A DNA stretch of 64,000 nt from Streptomyces sp. WAC05374 (GCF_004353505.1 NZ_SMNQ01000003.1:310001-374000), one strand, 5' to 3'. Positions 1 to 9,037 are shown, numbered from the stretch's first letter. Notes: generated from the sequence alone by a model not told the origin. Program-made: numbers and translations.

Positions 1-846
1 CAGGGACTGCAGGAGCGTGGGCGGGCCGGGCAGGACGGTGACGCGTTCCGCCGCGACGTTGGCGAGCACCGTGTCGACGCCGGACACGGGCTGCGGCACC
101 ATCACCGCCCCGCGGGTCAGGCAGGCGATGATCCCCGCCTTGTAGCCGAAGGTGTGGAAGAAGGGGTTCACGATCAGGTAGCGGTCGCCCTCGGCCAGCC
201 CCGCCAGGTCCGCCCACGTCTCGTAGCAGCGCAGGGTCTGCGCGTGGCTGATCACCGCGCCCTTGGGGCGGCCCGTCGTGCCGGAGGTGAAGATGATGTC
301 GGAGGGGTCGGTCGGGGCGATGGCGTCGGCGCGGGCGCGGACCTCCCGGGCGGGTGTCGCGTCACCGCCCGCGAGGAACTCCTTCCAGGTGCGGAAGTCC
401 TCGGGCGCGCTGTCCGCCAGGACCACGACCTGCTCCAGGTGCGGCAGCACGGCGCCGGCCCGCCGCAGCGACGCCACGTAGGACGTGCCCAGGAACGTCC
501 CGGTGACGAACAGCAGCTTGCTGCGGCTGCGCTCCAGGACGTACGCGGCCTCGGCGCCCTTGAAGCGGGTGTTCAGCGGCACCAGCACCGCGCCCGCCGT
601 CACGGCGCCGAGGGCGGAGACGATCCAGTCGAGGGTGTTGGGCGCCCACACCGCGACCCGGTCGCCCGGTTCCACGCCCGCCGCCAGGCACGCGGCGGCC
701 GCGCGTTCGACGCGCTCGCCCAGCTCGGCGTAGGTGACCCGGTGCCGGCCCTCCACGACCGCCTCCCGGGGCCCGTACCCCTCGGCCGCCGACCGCACCA
801 GTTGGGGGATCGAGCCCCATTCCAGGTCGCCGCGTCGTCCGCGCAT
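1..846 (-). CDS. Acyl-CoA synthetase, FadD3-like (C-terminus beyond window)
   Basis: This is the N-terminal 282 codons of an AMP-forming acyl-CoA ligase, which activates a carboxylic acid to its CoA thioester through an acyl-adenylate. The reading frame stays open to base 1, so the C-terminal lid domain lies outside the window. The P-loop-like motif SGTTGRPKGA is visible at about residue 180, and the N-terminal region resembles FadD3-type ligases. The ATG at 844-846 follows GGGAGGGCGGGAG on the minus strand. The gene is divergent from the thiolase-like gene at 901, with an inverted repeat between them. The substrate is unknown. FadD3 of mycobacteria acts on a steroid-ring-derived acid, but that assignment is inference here. 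Confidence 0.85.
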   Translation of the reverse strand, partial: MRGRRGDLEWGSIPQLVRSAAEGYGPREAVVEGRHRVTYAELGERVERAAAACLAAGVEPGDRVAVWAPNTLDWIVSALGAVTAGAVLVPLNTRFKGAEAAYVLERSRSKLLFVTGTFLGTSYVASLRRAGAVLPHLEQVVVLADSAPEDFRTWKEFLAGGDATPAREVRARADAIAPTDPSDIIFTSGTTGRPKGAVISHAQTLRCYETWADLAGLAEGDRYLIVNPFFHTFGYKAGIIACLTRGAVMVPQPVSGVDTVLANVAAERVTVLPGPPTLLQSL

Positions 847-864
847 CTCCCGCCCTCCCTCTAG

Positions 865-879
865 CTGACTGTCCGTCAG
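865..879. promoter_or_regulatory. Operator CTGAC-N5-GTCAG (site 1)
   Basis: CTGACTGTCCGTCAG is an inverted repeat with perfect 5-bp arms, between the divergent CoA-ligase and thiolase-like genes. CTGACT at its left edge lies 17 bp before TACGGT (888-893), which is 7 bp from the ATG at 901. The repeat therefore overlaps a plausible -35 of a nearly leaderless promoter. An identical 15-mer lies at 32480-32494. Confidence 0.75.
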
Positions 880-900
880 ATTAGCGCTACGGTGGCGGCC

Positions 901-2052
901 ATGACAGATGCGCTGAAGGACGCGACGGCCATCGTCGGGATCGGGGAGACGCGCTTCGCCAGGCGACTGGCCGAGCCGGAGAAGACGCTGGCGTGCCGCG
1001 CCGTCCTGGCCGCCCTCGCCGACGCGGGCATCGCCCCCGCCGAGGTCGACGCCTTCGCCTCGTACACCATGGAGGAGACCGATGAGGTCGAGCTCGCCAA
1101 GGCCATCGGGGCGGGGGACGCCACCTTCTTCTCCAGGGTGGGGTACGGCGGCGGCGGATCGTGCGCCACCGTCGCCCACCTCGCCGCCGCCATAGCCACC
1201 GGCCAGGCCACCGTCGGCGTCGCCTGGCGGTCCAGGAAGCGCGGCTCCGGCCCCCGGCCCTGGACCAGCACGGCCGTCCAGCTCCCCACGCCCGCGCAGT
1301 GGACCCGCCCGTACGGGCTGCTGCGCCCCGCCGACGAGATCGGCATGCTCGCCCGCCGCTACATGCACGAGTACGGCGCCACCCGCGACCACTTCTTCAA
1401 CGTCGCCCTGGCCTGCCGGAACAGGGCCAACCAGAACCCGGCCGCGATCATGTACGAGCGCCCCCTGACGCGCGAGATGTACATGACCTCCCGCTGGATC
1501 AGCGAGCCGCTCTGCCTGTTCGACAACTGCCTGGAGACCGACGGCGCCCTCGCCTGCGTGATCGTGGGCGCCGAGCGCGCCCGCGACTGCCGCCGCCCGC
1601 CCGTCTACGTCCACTCCACCGCCCAGGGGCTGCCCGCCCAGCACCACGGGATGGTCAACTACTGGAACGACGACCCGCTCACCGGTCCCGCCTGGACCGC
1701 CGCCCGGCACCTGTGGAAGCGGGCCGACTTCGGCCCCGAGGACGTCGACGTGGCGCAGATCTACGACGCGTTCACCCCGCTCGTCCCCCTCTCCCTGGAG
1801 GGGTACGGCTTCTGCGGGCGGGGGGAGGGCGGCGCCTTCACCGAGGGCGGCGCCCTGGAGATCGGCGGACGGCTGCCCGTCAACACCGGCGGCGGCGGGC
1901 TCAGCGAGGCGTACGTCCACGGCTTCAACCTCATCACCGAGGGCGTGAAGCAGCTCCGCGGCACCAGCACCGCCCAGGTGCCCGGGGCCGCGACCTGCCT
2001 GGTCACCGCCGGCGAAGGGGTCCCCACGTCCGCGCTGCTGCTGAGGAGCTGA
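901..2052 (+). CDS. Lipid-transfer/thiolase-like protein (Ltp-type)
   Basis: This is a thiolase-fold protein of about 383 residues, of the SCP-x/Ltp class that carries out thiolysis or retro-aldol cleavage of acyl-CoAs. It has the glycine-rich thiolase segment YGGGGSCATV at about residue 83, YDAFTPL near residue 290 and NTGGGGLSEAYVHG near residue 335. The position where classical thiolases have the nucleophilic Cys appears to hold glycine. That agrees with Ltp2-like aldolases, which work with a DUF35 partner, and the very next gene encodes a DUF35 protein 3 bp downstream. ATG 901 is preferred to the in-frame GTG at 892, because TACGGT at 888-893 would give a leaderless transcript starting near 901. 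It is the first gene of a three-gene unit. Confidence 0.85.
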   Translation: MTDALKDATAIVGIGETRFARRLAEPEKTLACRAVLAALADAGIAPAEVDAFASYTMEETDEVELAKAIGAGDATFFSRVGYGGGGSCATVAHLAAAIATGQATVGVAWRSRKRGSGPRPWTSTAVQLPTPAQWTRPYGLLRPADEIGMLARRYMHEYGATRDHFFNVALACRNRANQNPAAIMYERPLTREMYMTSRWISEPLCLFDNCLETDGALACVIVGAERARDCRRPPVYVHSTAQGLPAQHHGMVNYWNDDPLTGPAWTAARHLWKRADFGPEDVDVAQIYDAFTPLVPLSLEGYGFCGRGEGGAFTEGGALEIGGRLPVNTGGGGLSEAYVHGFNLITEGVKQLRGTSTAQVPGAATCLVTAGEGVPTSALLLRS

Positions 2053-2055
2053 GAG

Positions 2056-2493
2056 ATGCCCGAACCCACCGGGGCGATGCTCGCACCCGTCACCGACGAG
2101 GACGGCGCCCCCTTCTGGGAGTACGCCGCCCGGGGCGAACTGCGTGTGCAGGGCTGCGCCCGCTGCGGCGAACTGCGCTTCCCGCCCCGCCCCTGCTGTC
2201 CGCACTGCCGGTCCTTCGACAGCGAGTGGCGCCCGATGAGCGGACGCGGCCGCCTCTGGTCGTACGTCGTCCCCCATCCGCCCCTCCTGCCCGCGTACGC
2301 CGCCCTCGCCCCGCGCTACAACGTCGCCGTCGTCGAGCTCGCCGACGCCCCGCGCATCCGGCTCGTCGGCAACGTGGTCGCCGCGCCGGGCGCGCCGCTC
2401 GACTCGGTGGAGCCGGCCAGGCTGCGCATCGGGGCGGCCGTGCGGGTGGCGTTCGACGGCGGGCTCCCGCGCTGGGTGCTGGAGCGGCCGTGA
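2056..2493 (+). CDS. DUF35 zinc-ribbon/OB-fold protein (Ltp partner)
   Basis: This 145-residue protein has a rubredoxin-like zinc ribbon at about residues 32-57 (CARCGE, then CCPHCR) followed by an OB-fold. DUF35 proteins, such as ChsH2 of mycobacteria, bind acyl-CoA and form complexes with MaoC-type hydratases and Ltp-type aldolases. The gene starts 3 bp after the thiolase-like gene and its TGA overlaps the GTG of the next gene, so translation is probably coupled. It is most likely the obligate partner of the preceding protein in cleaving an acyl-CoA side chain. Confidence 0.85.
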   Translation: MPEPTGAMLAPVTDEDGAPFWEYAARGELRVQGCARCGELRFPPRPCCPHCRSFDSEWRPMSGRGRLWSYVVPHPPLLPAYAALAPRYNVAVVELADAPRIRLVGNVVAAPGAPLDSVEPARLRIGAAVRVAFDGGLPRWVLERP

Positions 2494-3257
2494 CCGTACG
2501 CGTCGAGAGGGCGGGGGGCGTCGCGGTCGTCACCCTCGACCGGCCCGCCCGGCACAACGCTATCGACCTCGGCACGGCCGCCCGGCTGGCCGCCGTGTGG
2601 CGGGAGTTGCGGTACCACGACGGCGTCCGCGCGGCTGTCCTCACCGGGGCGGGCGGGAAGGCGTTCAGCACCGGCATCGACCGGGCGGTGGACGTCCCGC
2701 AGCCGGCCTCCCCGTACAGCGCCGACGACCCGCTCCTGGCCATCGGCCCCAAGGCCAACGACCTGTGGAAACCCGTGATCGCGGCCGTGGAGGGGATGGC
2801 CTGCGGCGGGGCGTTCTACCTGCTCGGCGAGTGCGAGTTCGTGGTGGCGTCGCGAGAGGCGAGCTTCTTCGACCCCCACACGACGTACGGCATGGTCAGC
2901 GCGTACGAGGCCGTCCTCATGGCGCAGCGCATGCCGTACGGGGAGGTCGCCCGGATGTCCCTGATGGGCACGGCCGAACGGGTGTCGGCGCGGCGGGCGT
3001 ACGAGACGGGCCTGGTGTCGGAGCTGACGGAGCCGGGCGGCGCGCTGGCCGCGGCACGCGAGGCGGCGGACGTCATCGCCGCCCACCCGACCGAGGCCGT
3101 GCAGGGCACGGTCCGCGCGGTGTGGGCGGCCCGGGAGGCGGCCAGGACCCACGCGCTCGCCCAGGCCCCGCACCTGATCGCGCTGGGCAACCTGCCGCCG
3201 GAGCGGCAGGCCGCGCTGTTCGAGGGGCGGGGCCGGGGCGGGTACCGCCTGCGGTGA
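2490..3257 (+). CDS. Enoyl-CoA hydratase/isomerase family protein
   Basis: This crotonase-fold protein of 255 residues begins at a GTG overlapping the preceding stop (GTGA). It has the N-terminal VVTLDRPARHNAID strand, the oxyanion-hole segment AFSTGIDRA near residue 58 and VEGMACGGAFYL near residue 97. It probably hydrates an enoyl-CoA in the same catabolic sequence as the upstream Ltp/DUF35 pair. The usual catalytic Glu pair cannot be assigned securely by eye, so a hydrolase or isomerase activity remains possible. It is the last gene of the unit that starts at 901. Confidence 0.85.
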   Translation: MTVRVERAGGVAVVTLDRPARHNAIDLGTAARLAAVWRELRYHDGVRAAVLTGAGGKAFSTGIDRAVDVPQPASPYSADDPLLAIGPKANDLWKPVIAAVEGMACGGAFYLLGECEFVVASREASFFDPHTTYGMVSAYEAVLMAQRMPYGEVARMSLMGTAERVSARRAYETGLVSELTEPGGALAAAREAADVIAAHPTEAVQGTVRAVWAAREAARTHALAQAPHLIALGNLPPERQAALFEGRGRGGYRLR

Positions 3258-3281
3258 GCGGCCCGGGGCGTCGGAGGGTCG

Positions 3282-3818
3282 TCAGAGGGCCGTCTTCGTC
3301 GCCGTGTCGACGACGCACTCCTTGTACTCGCTGCCGGTGCCGGTACCGGTGTACGCGGTCGTGGCCTCGGCCTGCCGGGACTCGCCGCCCTTGACGGTCA
3401 GCCCGGTCACGTTGGCCCGCACGGTGGTCGCGCCGGAGCCGGCGTCACCGCGGAATTTCATCGTGATGTTGTACGTCTGGTCCAGCGAACCGTCGTTGGT
3501 GACCGTGATCCGGGCGACGAGGTTCTTGCCCGCGTCGTCCATCCGGCACTCGTCGATCCTGATGTCGCGGGCGGCCTTGTCGCCGCCGCCGGAGCCGCCG
3601 GGGACGGAGACGCCGCCCGAGCCGCTGCTGGAGCTGTCGCTGCCGCCGGTGGTGCTGTCACCGGTGGTGCTCCCGCCGGTGGTACCGCTGTCGGAGCTGT
3701 GGCTGCTGCTGTTGCTGCCGCTGTTGCTGCTGCAGCCGCCCCCGGAGCCACGGGCTCCGGTGAGTGCGACGAGCGCGACGCCGAAGACGGCGATGGCACG
3801 GACATGGCGGAGCTTCAC
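3282..3818 (-). CDS. Secreted Ser/Gly-rich lipoprotein, FxLYD/DUF4352-like
   Basis: The protein of about 178 residues has a basic N-terminus, a hydrophobic signal segment and a cysteine after SGGG (weak lipobox, Cys near residue 28). A low-complexity linker of Ser, Gly and Thr (about residues 29-75) follows, and then a beta-sandwich-like C-terminal domain with two cysteines. The domain resembles FxLYD/DUF4352 extracellular modules. GTG 3818 is chosen because GGGGGT lies 7 bases upstream on the minus strand. The in-frame ATG at 3872 would add about 18 residues without a better ribosome site. The function is unknown; it is presumably attached to the outer face of the membrane. Confidence 0.75.
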   Translation of the reverse strand: MKLRHVRAIAVFGVALVALTGARGSGGGCSSNSGSNSSSHSSDSGTTGGSTTGDSTTGGSDSSSSGSGGVSVPGGSGGGDKAARDIRIDECRMDDAGKNLVARITVTNDGSLDQTYNITMKFRGDAGSGATTVRANVTGLTVKGGESRQAEATTAYTGTGTGSEYKECVVDTATKTAL

Positions 3819-3973
3819 GTTCAACCCCCGTTGAAAGTGCGAGTGAGTGGAGCCCGATCTTGACGGGCACACGTCACCCTAGCAGCGCGGCGGGCGCCTC
3901 CCCGCCGCCGTGTGGCGCCCCGCCCGCGGGCGGCGTAGCGTCGTGATCGAGAGCCGACCCAGGGAGGCCGAGG

Positions 3974-4693
3974 ATGGTCCGTAACGTCATCGGCTCGATC
4001 CTTGCTCTCGCCGGAGCGACGGCCGCCGTCTGGAGCCCCTTCCGTGCCTGGTACGACGGCCGTCCCGGACGCGACATCCGCGTCGCCGACCTCTTCGGCG
4101 GCATCAGCGCGACGCGCGCCGACCTGTGGACCTCGCTCCTGCTGCCGTTCGTTTTCGCGGCGGTGCTGACGCTGGTGGGCGTGGTGCTGCGGTCCCGGCT
4201 GCTGGTCGCCCTCGCCGGACTGGTCGTGCTGGCCTTCGCGGTCCTGTGGATGGTCCGCCAGGGACAGGCCGCCGGCAGCCTGAGCGTCGAGTCGGACGGC
4301 TCGGGCCTCGGCCCGGGGGTCGCCCTGGCGGCGGGCGGCGGACTGCTCCTGCTGCTCGGTGCCGCGGTGATGAGCGGACGGGCACGGGCGCGCGAGGCGC
4401 ACGAGCCGGCCGCGCACGGCGGCTGGGGACGCGGGCACGGGCACCACCGGCGCGGGCACACCGAGCCCTACCAGGACCCGTACGCCGAGCCCTACGACGA
4501 GCCCTACGCCGAGCCGCGACGGCAGCCGTACGCGGGCGACGCGCCCACCGCCGAGTACCCCCGGCAGGACGGCCGGTACGACGACCGGTACGGCGACCGG
4601 CCCGCCGGCCGCCCGGACGAGGGCTACGGACCCGGCGAACCGGGCCCCGGCCCGGACGAGCCGTACCGGCCCGGTCCCCCGCACCGCGGCTGA
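3974..4693 (+). CDS. Membrane protein with Pro/Tyr-rich cytoplasmic tail
   Basis: This 239-residue protein has about four hydrophobic segments in its first 140 residues: residues 1-20, 50-75, 78-95 and 110-128. The long hydrophilic C-terminal tail contains His/Gly-rich sequence and imperfect EPYxxPY repeats (about residues 163-180). The ATG follows GGGAGGCCGAGG. I do not recognise a functional family; such proteins are common in Streptomyces and often described as tripartite-tail membrane proteins. The gene is convergent with afsK, which ends 19 bp downstream. The repeats suggest a flexible interaction tail rather than an enzyme. Confidence 0.8.
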   Translation: MVRNVIGSILALAGATAAVWSPFRAWYDGRPGRDIRVADLFGGISATRADLWTSLLLPFVFAAVLTLVGVVLRSRLLVALAGLVVLAFAVLWMVRQGQAAGSLSVESDGSGLGPGVALAAGGGLLLLLGAAVMSGRARAREAHEPAAHGGWGRGHGHHRRGHTEPYQDPYAEPYDEPYAEPRRQPYAGDAPTAEYPRQDGRYDDRYGDRPAGRPDEGYGPGEPGPGPDEPYRPGPPHRG

Positions 4694-4712
4694 CCCCGGG
4701 CGGCGCGCGCCG

Positions 4713-7112
4713 TCAGCGCCCGCCGCTCCTGCCGGTGGCCGTGCCCTTCACCGCGTCCAGCGCGTACACGCACCGGTCCTTGCTGCACGCGTAGACCACG
4801 CCCGCGCGTGCGACCAGCGAGCCGGTGATCTCCCCGCCCGTGGTGAGCTTCCAGCGGAGCTGCCCGCCGCTCGCGTCCAGCGTGTACAGCACGTGGTCGG
4901 CCGAGCCGAAGTGCAGACGGCCGTCCGCCACGACCGGGGCGCCGATGATCGGGCCGCCGGCCGGGAAGCGCCACTTCGGGGTGCCGGTCACCGCGTCCAG
5001 GGTGTAGACCGCGCTGCCGCTGCCCACGTGGATGTTGCCGTCGGCGACCAGCACGGGCTCGCTGGAGTGGCGGGACTCGGTGGCGATGCGCCAGCGGTCC
5101 TTGCCGGTGGTGGCGTCGAGCGCGTACACCGTGCCGAGGTAGTCCGCGAGGTACACCCCGCCGCCCGTGACGGCCGGGCCGGGCGCGAAGGCGGGCGGCG
5201 AGAGGAAGACCGCCGGGGCCTCGAAGTGCCACCGGACGTGGCCGGACATGATGTCGACGGAGAGCACGCGGGTTCCGGCGGCGACGTACACATGGCCGTC
5301 CTCCGCCGGGGCGACGCGCACGGGTACACCGCCGCAGGAGGCGGCGTCGCCGATCGGGTACGACCAGCGTTCCGTGCCGGTACGCGCGTCCAGGGCCTGG
5401 AGCCGGGCGTTCCGCCAGACGTAGACGGTGTCGCCGAACAGCGCGGGTCCGGCGTCCGGGGTCTCGAAGTCGGTCTGGGCCCCGGTGATCTCCCACAGCT
5501 TCTCGCCGTTGGACGCCTCCCAGCCCTGGACGCCGCCGCCGCGCGTGCCGGTGACCACGGTGCCGCGGTCGACCTTGAGCGAGTACGCCCAGGCGTCCGT
5601 CTGGAGCCGCCACCGCTCGCTGCCGTCGAGCGCGTCGAGCGCGTACAGCGAGGGGCCGTCGGAGGCGTGGATACGGCCCCCCGACACGGCCATGGTCCAG
5701 GCGACGTCCCGGGTCTTGAACTGGCGCCGGCCGGTGCCGACGTCCAGCGCGTGCACCTCGAAGGACGTGACGTAGAGCAGGTCGCCCGAGACGACCGGGG
5801 TGCCCCAGACGTCGTTGGACATCCGGAACCGCCACGGCCGCCAGTGCCCGGGGCCCGCCGGTTCCGGCGCGGCCGGGGGCCCGGCGGCCGGCGGGGATGC
5901 GGGGTGCGGCGGGTGCGCCGGGGCGGGCGCCGGGGCGGACGGGGACGGGTCGGCGCCGTGCGGGCCCCCGGCGGGGCGGCGGATCCACCCGGTGGCGGGC
6001 CCGGCGTCCACCGCCAGGGCGGCGCGCGTGTCGGCGACGCGCGGCCCCGGGCCGATGGGCAGGGGGGCGCCGGGCAGCCGGACCGGGGCGGCGGGTGCCG
6101 CGTGCCCCGTGCGGGGGTCACCGGTGCCGCCGGGCCGGGGCGGGTTCCACTCGGCGCCGTGTCCGGGGCCGGGCACCGGGGCGGGGGCGGACGGGGGCGC
6201 GGGCGGGGGCGGCGGGGTGGGGCGGCCGCCCCGGCGGGCCTCGATCATCGCGGTGGCCCGGGACGGCAGCCAGGCCGAGGCCGTACCGCTGTCGTCGCTC
6301 CCGGAGAACAGGTGCGGGGCGAGCTGCGCCTGGAGGTCGGCCGGCGAGGGCCGCAGCCCGGCCTCCATCTGCATGCAGGACTCGATCAGCGGCCGCAGCT
6401 CGTCGGGCAGCCCCTCCAGGTCGGGGCCCTCGCGCAGCAGCATGAAGACGGTCTCCACCGGGTTGGCCCCGTGGTAGGGGGCGTGCCCGGTGGCGGCGAA
6501 GACCAGCGTGGAGCCGAGCGAGAAGACGTCGCTCGCGCCGGTCACGCTGCGGGAGTCCTTCGCCTGTTCGGGTGACATGTAGGCGGGGGTGCCCACGGCG
6601 ACGTTGGTCATCGTCAGCCGGGTGTTGGAGACGCCGGACGCGATGCCGAAGTCGATGACGCGCGGCCCGTCCTCCACGACGAGGACGTTGGACGGCTTGA
6701 GGTCGCGGTGGACCAGTCCGGCGCCGTGGATGGACTGGAGCGCCTCGGCGATCCCGGCGGCGAGCCAGCGCACCGCCTGGGCCGGCAGGGGCCCGCACTC
6801 ATTCACTATCTCCTCGAGGGAGGGCGCCGGGACGTACGCGGTCGCCAGCCACGGCACCGCGGCCCGCGGGTCGGCGTCCACCACGGCCGCCGTGTAGAAG
6901 CCGGACACCGCCCGTGCGGCCTCCACCTCGCGCGTGAAGCGGACGCGGAACAACTGGTCCTCGGCGAGCTCGGTCCGTACGGTCTTGATCGCCACGCGCC
7001 GCCCCGAGGCCGACCGCGCGAGATAGACCAGGCCCATGCCTCCGGCACCGAGCCGGCCCAGCACCTCGAAGGGGCCGATCCGTCTCGGGTCGTGCTGCGT
7101 GAGCTGTTCCAC
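4713..7112 (-). CDS. afsK: Serine/threonine protein kinase AfsK
   Basis: The 799-residue protein has an N-terminal Hanks-type kinase domain and a C-terminal PQQ-type beta-propeller (about residues 430-795), with a Pro/Ala-rich linker between. Visible kinase features are GAGGMG (residues 22-27), Lys43, HRDLKPSN (135-142), DFG (154-156) and the activation-loop threonine Thr167. Thr167 corresponds to Thr168 of S. coelicolor AfsK, which is autophosphorylated. AfsK phosphorylates AfsR to stimulate secondary metabolism, and also DivIVA in polar growth. The length and N-terminal sequence match AfsK as I remember it. The GTG at 7112 follows GGGAGG. A hairpin at 7205-7231 separates it from the upstream VOC gene, so it probably has its own promoter. 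Confidence 0.92.
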   Translation of the reverse strand: MEQLTQHDPRRIGPFEVLGRLGAGGMGLVYLARSASGRRVAIKTVRTELAEDQLFRVRFTREVEAARAVSGFYTAAVVDADPRAAVPWLATAYVPAPSLEEIVNECGPLPAQAVRWLAAGIAEALQSIHGAGLVHRDLKPSNVLVVEDGPRVIDFGIASGVSNTRLTMTNVAVGTPAYMSPEQAKDSRSVTGASDVFSLGSTLVFAATGHAPYHGANPVETVFMLLREGPDLEGLPDELRPLIESCMQMEAGLRPSPADLQAQLAPHLFSGSDDSGTASAWLPSRATAMIEARRGGRPTPPPPPAPPSAPAPVPGPGHGAEWNPPRPGGTGDPRTGHAAPAAPVRLPGAPLPIGPGPRVADTRAALAVDAGPATGWIRRPAGGPHGADPSPSAPAPAPAHPPHPASPPAAGPPAAPEPAGPGHWRPWRFRMSNDVWGTPVVSGDLLYVTSFEVHALDVGTGRRQFKTRDVAWTMAVSGGRIHASDGPSLYALDALDGSERWRLQTDAWAYSLKVDRGTVVTGTRGGGVQGWEASNGEKLWEITGAQTDFETPDAGPALFGDTVYVWRNARLQALDARTGTERWSYPIGDAASCGGVPVRVAPAEDGHVYVAAGTRVLSVDIMSGHVRWHFEAPAVFLSPPAFAPGPAVTGGGVYLADYLGTVYALDATTGKDRWRIATESRHSSEPVLVADGNIHVGSGSAVYTLDAVTGTPKWRFPAGGPIIGAPVVADGRLHFGSADHVLYTLDASGGQLRWKLTTGGEITGSLVARAGVVYACSKDRCVYALDAVKGTATGRSGGR

Positions 7113-7204
7113 TTGCCTGCCACCTCCCCGTAGGGGCCATGAAAGTACGGCCCCAGTCGCCCCCTGATTGTTCCTGTCCGGGGCGGTGGTTGCGAACCCG
7201 GGGG

Positions 7205-7231
7205 CGGATCGGGGTGTCTCACCCCGATCCG
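7205..7231 (-). terminator. Hairpin between VOC gene and afsK
   Basis: A perfect 12-bp stem, CGGATCGGGGTG paired with CACCCCGATCCG, closes a 3-nt loop just downstream of the VOC-protein stop (7251). There is no U-tract, which is usual for actinobacterial terminators. It probably limits read-through from the VOC gene into afsK. Confidence 0.65.
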
Positions 7232-7250
7232 GACACCCTCACGGGGGTTC

Positions 7251-8033
7251 TCAGGCGGCTTTCGGCTCCGCCAGCACGGCGAAGACGGCACCCTGGTTGT
7301 CGGCGATGAGGGCGATCCTGCCGTACGGCGTGTCGAACGGCTCCTCGGTGACGCGCCCGCCGAGGCGGGTGGCGACGGCGGCGGTGTCGTCGCAGTCCTC
7401 GACGGCGAAGTAGATGAGGAAGTGGGCGGGCATGGCGGCCGGAAAGGCGTCGGTGATCACGCTGCGGCCGCCGATGGCGGTATCGTCGCCGGCCTGCGTC
7501 CCGGCGGGCGACCAGACCCGGAAGTCGATCGAGGCGTCGTCGAGGTCGCGCACCTGGAAGCCGAAGACGGTCTCGTAGAAGGCGTCCACGGCGTCCTTGT
7601 CCCTGGTGTAGACCTCGGTCCAGCAGAAGGAGCACGGCTCGCCCTGCTTCTCGAAGCCGGTGTGCTCACCGGCCTCCCACAGCCCGAAGACCGCGCCGCC
7701 CGGGTCGGCGGCCTGGGCCATGGTGCCGAAGGAGCCGACCGGCATGGGGTCCATCACCATCTGGCCGCCCGCCTCGCGGATGCGGCGGGTGGTGGCGACG
7801 GCGTCGGGGGTGGAGAAGTAGACGCCCCAGACGGTGGGCATCCGGCCGTCCCGCTTGGGCGCGAGGCCGGCGACGCGCTTCCCCTCGCTGAAGGCGTTGG
7901 TGTAGTTGCCGTACGCCTCGTCGCCCTCGTCGAACGTCCAGCCGAAGAGCTCACCGTAGAACCGCTTGCCGGCTTCGAGGTCGGGGAGCATCGCATCCGC
8001 CCAGCACGGCGTGCCCTCTGTGAATGCGGCCAT
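7251..8033 (-). CDS. Two-domain VOC (glyoxalase/bleomycin-resistance fold) protein; possible KbpA
   Basis: This 260-residue protein contains two vicinal-oxygen-chelate modules, about residues 1-125 and 130-255, each with the ADPGGAVFGLW or ADNQGAVFAVL type edge strand. Such proteins bind metal and small molecules, or act in resistance and signalling. The gene lies directly upstream of afsK in the same orientation. In S. coelicolor the AfsK-binding inhibitor KbpA is encoded beside afsK, and this could be its ortholog; that is recollection and should be tested by alignment. ATG 8033 is preceded by GGAAAGGGA at suitable spacing. Confidence 0.8.
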   Translation of the reverse strand: MAAFTEGTPCWADAMLPDLEAGKRFYGELFGWTFDEGDEAYGNYTNAFSEGKRVAGLAPKRDGRMPTVWGVYFSTPDAVATTRRIREAGGQMVMDPMPVGSFGTMAQAADPGGAVFGLWEAGEHTGFEKQGEPCSFCWTEVYTRDKDAVDAFYETVFGFQVRDLDDASIDFRVWSPAGTQAGDDTAIGGRSVITDAFPAAMPAHFLIYFAVEDCDDTAAVATRLGGRVTEEPFDTPYGRIALIADNQGAVFAVLAEPKAA

Positions 8034-8381
8034 GGACCTGATCCCTTTCCGTGTACGGGCCGGGAGTGTGGCGCCCGTCACGGTCACGCTAATGGCGCCG
8101 GGCGTCCGCCGCAGGGGAAGAAATCGAACATAGGTGCAATTGTGGCGATACGAGGGCCGCGCGGCCCGGTGTCCGCACGGGTTGTCCACCAAAGTTGTCC
8201 ACAGGCTGTTGATAATCCTATCGGGGCAGTGCGGGGCTTCGAGGTGGCCGAAAACCGTGGTGCCGGACAGGGCCGCCCCGGGCGTCCCGGCCCAGCGGGG
8301 AGGCCCCGGCGGGGGCCGTGACGGAGGGGTGTGACCCCATTTGCAGTCGGCCGAATCGCGCGCAGATCACCCCTCGGTAAG
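8034..8381. other. Intergenic region with VOC and TetR promoters
   Basis: No coding sequence is supported in this stretch of about 350 bp. It holds the divergent promoters of the VOC gene (a possible minus-strand -10 lies near 8090) and the TetR gene. It also carries two DnaA-box-like nonamers at 8182-8203, next to a locally AT-richer patch, TTGATAATCC. Confidence 0.6.
8182..8203 (+). promoter_or_regulatory. Pair of DnaA boxes
   Basis: TTGTCCACC (8182-8190) and TTGTCCACA (8195-8203) lie in the same orientation, 13 bp apart start to start. The second equals the preferred Streptomyces DnaA box. TTGATAATCC follows immediately. No dnaA, dnaN or box array is nearby, so this is not oriC. It may be a regulatory or DnaA-titrating site. 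Confidence 0.5.
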
Positions 8382-8396
8382 CTGACGGCATGACAG
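8382..8396. promoter_or_regulatory. Imperfect CTGAC-N5-GTCAG site over tetR start codon
   Basis: CTGACGGCATGACAG keeps the left arm and the 15-bp geometry of the repeated operator but has one mismatch in the right arm. It contains the ATG (8390-8392) of the TetR gene. Binding here would block initiation, so it is a candidate autoregulatory site. Confidence 0.4.
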
Positions 8397-9037
8397 GACA
8401 AGTACGCACCGTCGACGGCCGCGTGGCCGGTCGACGCGGACAGGCGACGCGGCAGAAGCTGCTCGACTGCCTCAGCGAGATGCTCAGCTCCTCGCCGTAC
8501 CGGGACGTCAAAGTCATCGACGTGGCCCGGAAGGCGGGCACTTCCCCGGCGACGTTCTACCAGTACTTCCCGGACGTCGAGGGCGCGGTCCTCGAGATCG
8601 CGGAAGAAATGGCCAAGGAGGGCGCCGGGTTGACCGAACTGGTCTCCGGCCGCACCTGGGTGGGCAAGTCCGCCTGGCAGGCCGCGGAGGAACTGGTCGA
8701 GGGCTTCCTCGACTTCTGGCGCAAGAACGACGCCATCCTCCGCGTGGTCGACCTGGGTGCCGCCGAGGGCGACAAGCGGTTCTACAAGATCCGCATGAAG
8801 ATTCTGAACTCGGTCACCAACTCCCTGACGGACGCGGTCAAGGAGCTCCAGGCCAAGAACAAGGTCGACAAGGACGTCAACCCGGCCGCCATGGCGGGTT
8901 CCCTGGTCGCGATGCTGGCGGCGGTCGCCTCGCACCAGAAGGGCTTCACCACCTGGGGCGTCAAGCAGGCCGAACTGAAGCCGAACCTGGCGCTGTTGGT
9001 CCACCTCGGCATCACGGGCAAGAAGCCGACGAAGTAA
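8390..9037 (+). CDS. TetR/AcrR-family transcriptional regulator
   Basis: This is a 215-residue regulator. Its helix-turn-helix spans about residues 18-65 (RQKLLDCL, then VIDVARKAGTSPATFYQYF). A helical ligand-binding domain follows, ending with a basic tail (GKKPTK). The family binds short palindromes and is released by acyl-CoAs or other small ligands. It is the only TetR gene in the first 50 kb, and an imperfect copy of the repeated operator covers its start codon. It is therefore the best candidate to control the CTGAC-N5-GTCAG regulon. The Shine-Dalgarno sequence is weak. An ortholog near afsK in S. coelicolor (SCO4421, from memory) suggests an ancestral location. Confidence 0.9.
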   Translation: MTGQVRTVDGRVAGRRGQATRQKLLDCLSEMLSSSPYRDVKVIDVARKAGTSPATFYQYFPDVEGAVLEIAEEMAKEGAGLTELVSGRTWVGKSAWQAAEELVEGFLDFWRKNDAILRVVDLGAAEGDKRFYKIRMKILNSVTNSLTDAVKELQAKNKVDKDVNPAAMAGSLVAMLAAVASHQKGFTTWGVKQAELKPNLALLVHLGITGKKPTK

